A stretch of 64,000 nucleotides of DNA from contig NZ_CP118615.1 of NCBI RefSeq assembly GCF_028993575.1, positions 6,849,001 to 6,913,000 on the forward strand, written 5' to 3'. Positions 60,109 through 64,000 of this stretch are shown piece after piece. The notes beneath the pieces are model-generated. The model did not search any database. It had not been told where the DNA came from and saw nothing but the letters and a program-made list of their open reading frames with translations. This stretch comes from Micromonospora cathayae (GTDB taxonomy: Bacteria > Actinomycetota > Actinomycetes > Mycobacteriales > Micromonosporaceae). The translations under genes were made by a program, and so were the position numbers. How positions within the stretch are numbered: the stretch's first letter is position 1; the number at the start of each line of letters is the position of its first letter.

Positions 60109-61146
60109 TTAGCGGGCGGTTGGCTTCCACGCCTCCCCATAGACTCGAAGCCAGTTGCCACCGAGAATCTTGATCACGTCTTCGGGCGAGAAGCCGCCGG
60201 CGAGGAGCGCCTCGGTGAAGTTCGGGAACTGCGCGGCGTCGTCCATGCCGATCGCCCGACGCTCGTTCCAGCCGAAGTCACCGAGGAGGTTGTCCTGCTC
60301 CTTGTCCTTCAACTGCGCGGCCCGCATCGCCTCGGTCCACGTCTCGTCGTAGTCGGTGGCGATGGCGACGTGGTCGACGCCCACCACCTCCACGACGCGG
60401 CTGACGTGTTCCACGAAACGGGTCAGGTCAGGACGCCGGGTCGGGGCGTCCGGGTAGTAGAGGAACCCTGACAGAGTGGTGATGCCCATGACGCCGCCCT
60501 GCGCGCCGAGGCGACGCAGGAAGTCGTCGGACTTGGCCCGGATGTGCGGCGACAGCACGTCGCAGAACGAGTGGGTGACGACCACCGGTTTGTCGGAGGC
60601 GTCCATGGCGTCCAGGCCGGTGCGCTCGCCACAGTGCGAGACGTCGACCAGGATGCCCAACTCGTTCATCGCCCGGACGAAGGTGCGGCCCTTGCGGGTC
60701 AGACCCGGATCGGTCTTCTCCCCGCAGCCGGCGCCCAGCAGGTTCTGCCGCTGGTAGGTGAGTTGCAGGATGCGGACGCCGAGGTCGTGGAAGGTGCCGA
60801 GCAGGTCGAGGTCGACGCCGATCATCTCGGTGTCCTGCGGACCGAAGATGACGGCTTCCCGGCCCTCGGCCTTGGCGCGCTCGATGTCGGCGACGGTGAG
60901 CGCGAGCACGACGTCGTCGGCGTGCGCGTCGATCCACCGGCGGCAGCGGTTCACCTCCCGCAGGGCGGTGACCGTGTCGGCGTACGGCCTGGTGACCGTG
61001 TGGTTGACGGCGGTGACACCCCCGCGCCGGATCCGGTCGAGGTGGGCGGCGCTGAGCTCGATGACCGTGCTTCCGTCCACCACGGTGGCGGCGGCGTGCA
61101 GCGCGGTCGCCGAGGGGACGGGGCGTTCCGTGGCGGCAGTGTTCAC
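60109..61146 (-). CDS. M19 membrane-dipeptidase-like amidohydrolase, atypical metal site
   Basis: A 345-residue TIM-barrel protein of the renal-dipeptidase (M19) family: LTYQRQNLLGAGCGEKTDPGLTRKGRTFVRAMNELG-type core, VDVSHCGERTG and VVTHSFC (two His ligands), and DHVAIATDYD. The N-terminal metal motif HxD, usually in DGHND, is replaced: the sequence reads VVDGSTVIE (D24-G25-S26-T27-V28). The bridging Glu region also differs (VIFGPQDTE). So the binuclear zinc site is altered. It is the first gene of the minus-strand operon with the SBP, TPR, tautomerase and dehydrogenase genes, and suggests hydrolysis of an imported amide or peptide. Confidence 0.82.
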   Translation of the reverse strand: MNTAATERPVPSATALHAAATVVDGSTVIELSAAHLDRIRRGGVTAVNHTVTRPYADTVTALREVNRCRRWIDAHADDVVLALTVADIERAKAEGREAVIFGPQDTEMIGVDLDLLGTFHDLGVRILQLTYQRQNLLGAGCGEKTDPGLTRKGRTFVRAMNELGILVDVSHCGERTGLDAMDASDKPVVVTHSFCDVLSPHIRAKSDDFLRRLGAQGGVMGITTLSGFLYYPDAPTRRPDLTRFVEHVSRVVEVVGVDHVAIATDYDETWTEAMRAAQLKDKEQDNLLGDFGWNERRAIGMDDAAQFPNFTEALLAGGFSPEDVIKILGGNWLRVYGEAWKPTAR

Positions 61147-61527
61147 GTCATCTCCAGGATCATCGGAAGATGCTCGGACTCTACGAGGAACGCCAGTTCC
61201 TGTCCATAGATCTTACGAACTCGTCGCATAGACGTTCGATAACGACGAAATTCGACGGTTCCTGGGAGAGTAACCCGCCGACTGCGGCCCGCAGACGACG
61301 AACCGGGGCAAAGCAGATGGGGTGTCCGGAACATCGCGGCGGGGCGGGCCGGACCACCCCGGGCCCCGCACACCCGCCGCAACCGGCCCGCGCGCCAGCC
61401 GGCCACCGCGCCGGCCGCGTCCGCGAGATTCTCCGGCACCGGCGCATCCGGACCACAGCGGACGGACGAAGCATGGAGCGTGACGACCAGTCACGGATCG
61501 AGTCGTCTCGACCGAAAGGGGTCATCC
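61147..61527. other. 381-bp divergent region upstream of dipeptidase and fasciclin genes
   Basis: No gene is seen. The dipeptidase side (61150-61270) is the least GC-rich part of the neighbourhood and holds the ACGA/TCGT palindromes listed separately. The middle (61280-61440) is plain GC-rich sequence. The fasciclin ribosome site (AAAGGGG) is at the right end. Confidence 0.6.
61215..61254. promoter_or_regulatory. palindromes upstream of dipeptidase (likely Lrp operators)
   Basis: ACGA-AC-TCGT (61215-61224) and CGAA-A-TTCG (61246-61254) lie about 70-110 nt before the dipeptidase start. The 13-mer GACGAAATTCGAC at the second site matches GACGAATTACGTC of the lrp/dppD region at 10 of 13 positions. 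Shared control by the Lrp protein is inferred. Confidence 0.5.
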
Positions 61528-62184
61528 ATGAAGATCGCTCGTCTCGCCGCCCGGGTTGCGGCGGGCGTGGCCGCCACCGCCCTCGTCACCACCGCCGCCG
61601 CCGCACCGGCCCAGGCCGGCACCACGAAGCGACTGGGCACGAAGTCCCTGGCCCAGGTGCTGCTCGCCGACAAGTCCGGCTTTGACCACAACCCGCGCGA
61701 CTTCGACGTACTGACCCGGGCGGTGCTGACCGTACTGGAGGCCAAGCCGAACTCGCCGGTCAAGGTCCTCACCGACGGCACGGTGGCGCTGACCGCGTTC
61801 CTTCCGACCGACGCGGCCTTCCAGCAGTTGGTCCGCGATCTCACCGACGCCCGTCGGCTGCCCAGCGAGAGCGCCGCCTTCACCGCCGTCGCCGGCCTCG
61901 GCGTCGACACCGTGGAGACCGTGCTGCTCTACCACGTGGTGCCGGGTGCCACGATCGACCGCGGTGCCGCGGTCAAGGCCGACGGCGCGGAGCTGACCAC
62001 CGCCCTCGGTTCCACCGTCGAGGTCGACGTCCGCACCTACTGGCACCGCTTCAAGATGGTCCGACTGATCGACGCCGACACCGACGACCGCGACCCGCGC
62101 GTGGTCGCCTTCGACATCAACAAGGGCAACAGGCAGATCGCGCACACCATCGACCTGGTGCTGCGGCCGGTCGACCTCGACTGA
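61528..62184 (+). CDS. secreted fasciclin (FAS1) domain protein
   Basis: The 218-residue protein has a signal peptide (MKIARLAARVAAGVAATALV, then APAQA cleavage at about 32) followed by one FAS1 domain: FDVLTRAVLTVLE, LTAFLPTDAAFQQLV and ETVLLYHVVPGATI are the H1/H2 fasciclin boxes. FAS1 domains mediate adhesion or bind matrix components. AAAGGGG lies before ATG 61528. It is monocistronic, with a 13-bp terminator. Confidence 0.9.
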   Translation: MKIARLAARVAAGVAATALVTTAAAAPAQAGTTKRLGTKSLAQVLLADKSGFDHNPRDFDVLTRAVLTVLEAKPNSPVKVLTDGTVALTAFLPTDAAFQQLVRDLTDARRLPSESAAFTAVAGLGVDTVETVLLYHVVPGATIDRGAAVKADGAELTTALGSTVEVDVRTYWHRFKMVRLIDADTDDRDPRVVAFDINKGNRQIAHTIDLVLRPVDLD

Positions 62185-62195
62185 CAACCACCTCC

Positions 62196-62230
62196 GGGTG
62201 GCGCCGACGGACCACCGGTCGGCGCCACCC
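62196..62230. terminator. terminator after fasciclin gene
   Basis: A 13-bp perfect stem (GGGTGGCGCCGAC and complement) with a 9-nt loop, 11 nt after the stop. Confidence 0.85.
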
Positions 62231-62360
62231 TGTCGTCCGCCGGACATGCCCCCGCACCGCCCGGTGCGGGCAGGGCGGGAACGGGCCGGGGTGGCGGCCA
62301 GGTGGGGCGCCACCGGAGCCGTCCAGGCAGCGGAAGGAGCAGGCCACGGCCGTTGGCGGA

Positions 62361-63257
62361 CTACCCCTCGATGGCGCGCCGGATGCGGGCGAGGGAACCG
62401 TTCTCCAGGGCGACCCAGACGGCACCGTCGGGCCCGAGCGTGATGCCGTGCGGCTCGCAGCGCGGCGTCGGAAGGTCGTACGTCTCGACCACCCCGCCCG
62501 TGGTGATCGAGCCGACCCGGTTGCCGGCCCACTCGGTGAACCACAGCGTGCCCTGGTCGTCAGCGGTGACGGCGTGTGGTCGACCGGCACGGTCGGGCAG
62601 CGGAAACTCCACGATCGCGCCGTCGGGTGCGATCCGCCCGAGCTGACCGGCGGCGATCTCGACGAACCAGAGGGCACCGTCCGGGCCGGCGGCGATACCG
62701 ACCGGCGCGGCGGCCGGGGTCGGCAACGGGTGGACGGCGACCGCGCCGTCCATGCCGATCCGCCCGATCGCGTTCGCCTGGTTCAGGGTGAACCACATCC
62801 CACCGTCGGGGCCAGGGGTGATCGCGGACGGGAACGCCCCGGCAACCGGGAGCGGAAACTCGGTGACCCGGCCGTCGGTGGTGATCCGGCCGATGCGGTC
62901 GGCGGCGGTCTCGGTGAACCAGAGGGCACCGTCCGGGCCGGCGGCGATACCGAACGGCCCGCACTCCGGGGTGGGCAGCCGGAACTCGTCGACACGTCCC
63001 CCGGTCGTGATCCGACCGATCCGGTGCGCCTGGTACTCGGTGAACCAGAGCGCCCGGTCCGGGCCGGCGGTGATGACCGTCGGTCCACACCCCGGATCGA
63101 GTTGCCGGCTGCCGGGCTGCCCGCCGGGGACCAGCCGACCGACACGTCCGCTGTGGACCATGGTGAACCACAGCGCGCCGTCCGGGCCGACGGTGACCGC
63201 GTACGGGCCGTCGGCGGCGTCGGCCACCGCGTACTCCTGAATGGAGACTGCTGTCAC
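62361..63257 (-). CDS. vgb: streptogramin B lyase (Vgb) homologue
   Basis: A 298-residue seven-bladed beta-propeller: the unit GPDGALWFTE...IGRI...G.V.EF.LPT repeats about seven times. Vgb of staphylococci (299 aa) opens the streptogramin B ring by elimination at the ester bond, using His and Mg-binding Glu residues known at 228, 268, 270 and 284. Here H228 (RPHAVT), E268 and H270 (CEPHGI) fall at the same numbers and a Glu at 285 fits the fourth. GTG 63257 is used because GGAGGA lies 7 nt upstream; the longer frame is not supported. It may be self-protection, intrinsic resistance or another lyase activity. It is divergent from a TetR gene with a shared operator. Confidence 0.85.
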   Translation of the reverse strand: MTAVSIQEYAVADAADGPYAVTVGPDGALWFTMVHSGRVGRLVPGGQPGSRQLDPGCGPTVITAGPDRALWFTEYQAHRIGRITTGGRVDEFRLPTPECGPFGIAAGPDGALWFTETAADRIGRITTDGRVTEFPLPVAGAFPSAITPGPDGGMWFTLNQANAIGRIGMDGAVAVHPLPTPAAAPVGIAAGPDGALWFVEIAAGQLGRIAPDGAIVEFPLPDRAGRPHAVTADDQGTLWFTEWAGNRVGSITTGGVVETYDLPTPRCEPHGITLGPDGAVWVALENGSLARIRRAIEG

Positions 63258-63323
63258 TGGGGTTCCTCCGGTCCGTTCTCCCGGGCGACGCGCTCGATGC
63301 AGGTCGGGGCGACACCCGCCGCT

Positions 63324-63345
63324 TATCGCTACTGATGTAGCGATA
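63324..63345. promoter_or_regulatory. perfect palindromic TetR operator between vgb and tetR
   Basis: 9-bp arms TATCGCTAC and GTAGCGATA are separated by TGAT in the 98-bp divergent gap, ending 10 nt before the tetR ATG. Position and symmetry are those of an autoregulatory TetR-family operator controlling both genes. Confidence 0.8.
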
Positions 63346-63355
63346 GCATCATGCC

Positions 63356-64000
63356 ATGGGCCTGCCACGATCGACAGAGGGTTTCCCCGACGGGCCGCTC
63401 CCGTCGCCGGACCGTCGAAGCACCACACCGGCACGCCGACCCGGCGGGCGCAGCGCCCACGTCCGCCGACGGGTGCTCGACGCGGTCCTCGCCCAACTGG
63501 TGGAGTACGGCTACGACGCCCTCAGCGTGGACGCCGTGGCGGACCGGTCCGGCGTGCACCGCACCACCGTGTACCGGCGCTGGCGTGATGTCGGCGGACT
63601 CCTCGCCGACGTGCTCGCCGAGGCGACCGGCGACGGGTGGCACCCGCCCGACACCGGATCCCTGGACGGGGACCTCGTCGCGGTGAACCGTGAGATCCAC
63701 GCGGCGCTGACCGCGGACCCGCCCGTCACCGCCGCGCTGATCGCCGCTTCGTTCCGGTCCGGACCGGCGGCGGACGCCCTCCGGGGCTTCTGGGCGGACC
63801 GGTACGACCGCTGTGCCGTGATCGTGCGGCGGGCCGCCGAACGGGGCGAGACACCCGCACACACCGACCCGCGCCAGCTGCTCGTCGCCGCCACCGCACC
63901 GCTCTACCACGAGATCGTCCTGCTCCGCTCACCTGCCAGCCTCGACCTGGCCGACCAGGCGGCCCGCGCCGCGGCCACCGCGGCGCGGGCGGGCGCCTTC
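63356..64000 (+). CDS. TetR/AcrR-family regulator (C-terminus cut by window edge)
   Basis: 215 residues are visible and the frame is open at the right edge. After a basic N-terminal tail the DNA-binding domain reads VRRRVLDAVLAQLVEYGYDALSVDAVADRSGVHRTTVYRRW, a textbook TetR helix-turn-helix. The following helices are the ligand-binding domain. It is divergent from the vgb homologue with a perfect palindrome between them, so it most likely represses vgb and itself until an effector binds. ATG 63356 keeps the family frame; the ATG at 63351 is out of frame. Confidence 0.88.
   Translation, partial: MGLPRSTEGFPDGPLPSPDRRSTTPARRPGGRSAHVRRRVLDAVLAQLVEYGYDALSVDAVADRSGVHRTTVYRRWRDVGGLLADVLAEATGDGWHPPDTGSLDGDLVAVNREIHAALTADPPVTAALIAASFRSGPAADALRGFWADRYDRCAVIVRRAAERGETPAHTDPRQLLVAATAPLYHEIVLLRSPASLDLADQAARAAATAARAGAF

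Overview
The window is very GC-rich, densely coding DNA from an actinomycete. GTG and TTG starts, four-base stop/start overlaps, an AldO-type alditol oxidase, AfsR-like and MalT-like regulators and a Streptomyces-style secreted amylase fit Micromonosporaceae (Micromonospora or a near relative). The genus is inferred, not shown. Both edges cut genes: a MalT/LuxR-type ATPase regulator on the left and a TetR regulator on the right.

Layout. 1-11.3 kb: MalT-like regulator, a small gene coupled to a zinc alcohol dehydrogenase, a saccharopine-dehydrogenase-fold protein, a MerR/sliding-clamp fusion, an unusual seryl-tRNA synthetase, and a ferric-reductase-like membrane protein coupled to a NuoF/ferredoxin-like protein. 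11.5-23.7 kb: secreted alpha-amylase, L,D-transpeptidase, an alpha/beta-hydrolase that has lost its catalytic Ser and His, a stand-alone proteasome-like Ntn hydrolase, a site-2 protease with CBS domains, a DUF2306-type membrane protein, a large AfsR-like regulator, alditol oxidase and an F420/FMN luciferase-like oxidoreductase.

23.8-37.5 kb: a compact biosynthetic operon on the minus strand. In order of transcription it encodes ACP, acyl-CoA-dehydrogenase-fold flavoenzyme, degenerate paralogue of it, UbiG-like methyltransferase, SRPBCC protein, type III polyketide synthase, two tandem PLP aminotransferases, fatty-acyl-AMP ligase, FMN reductase and a second methyltransferase. A divergent MMPL exporter sits behind a TetR-like palindrome. 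I infer an acyl-primed, type III PKS-derived, methylated and possibly aminated phenolic lipid; I do not recognise the product.

37.8-44.3 kb: a secreted protein of unknown function, then an FtsX-type ABC exporter divergent from a DesK/NarL-type two-component system. 44.2-45.4 kb: two tandem small RNAs, each a circularly permuted tRNA-like module (T-arm half before D-arm half, acceptor stem closed by a 6-7 nt loop). They resemble bacterial Y RNAs (YrlA) and lie downstream of a conserved hypothetical protein. No Ro/TROVE gene is in the window.

45.7-61.1 kb: a catabolic locus around an Lrp/AsnC regulator. It has a complete Dpp/Opp-type ABC importer (SBP, two permeases, two ATPases), an M19-like dipeptidase, two D-2-hydroxyacid dehydrogenases, an aldehyde dehydrogenase, a fused E1 alpha/beta 2-oxoacid dehydrogenase, a glutaryl-CoA-dehydrogenase-like enzyme, a tautomerase homologue lacking Pro1 and a TPR protein. 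Similar palindromes lie in the two divergent control regions. I infer import and oxidation of a peptide-like or amino-acid-derived substrate through a 2-oxoacid and an acyl-CoA. 61.5-64 kb: secreted fasciclin-domain protein, then a virginiamycin-B-lyase homologue divergent from a TetR regulator, with a perfect palindrome between them.
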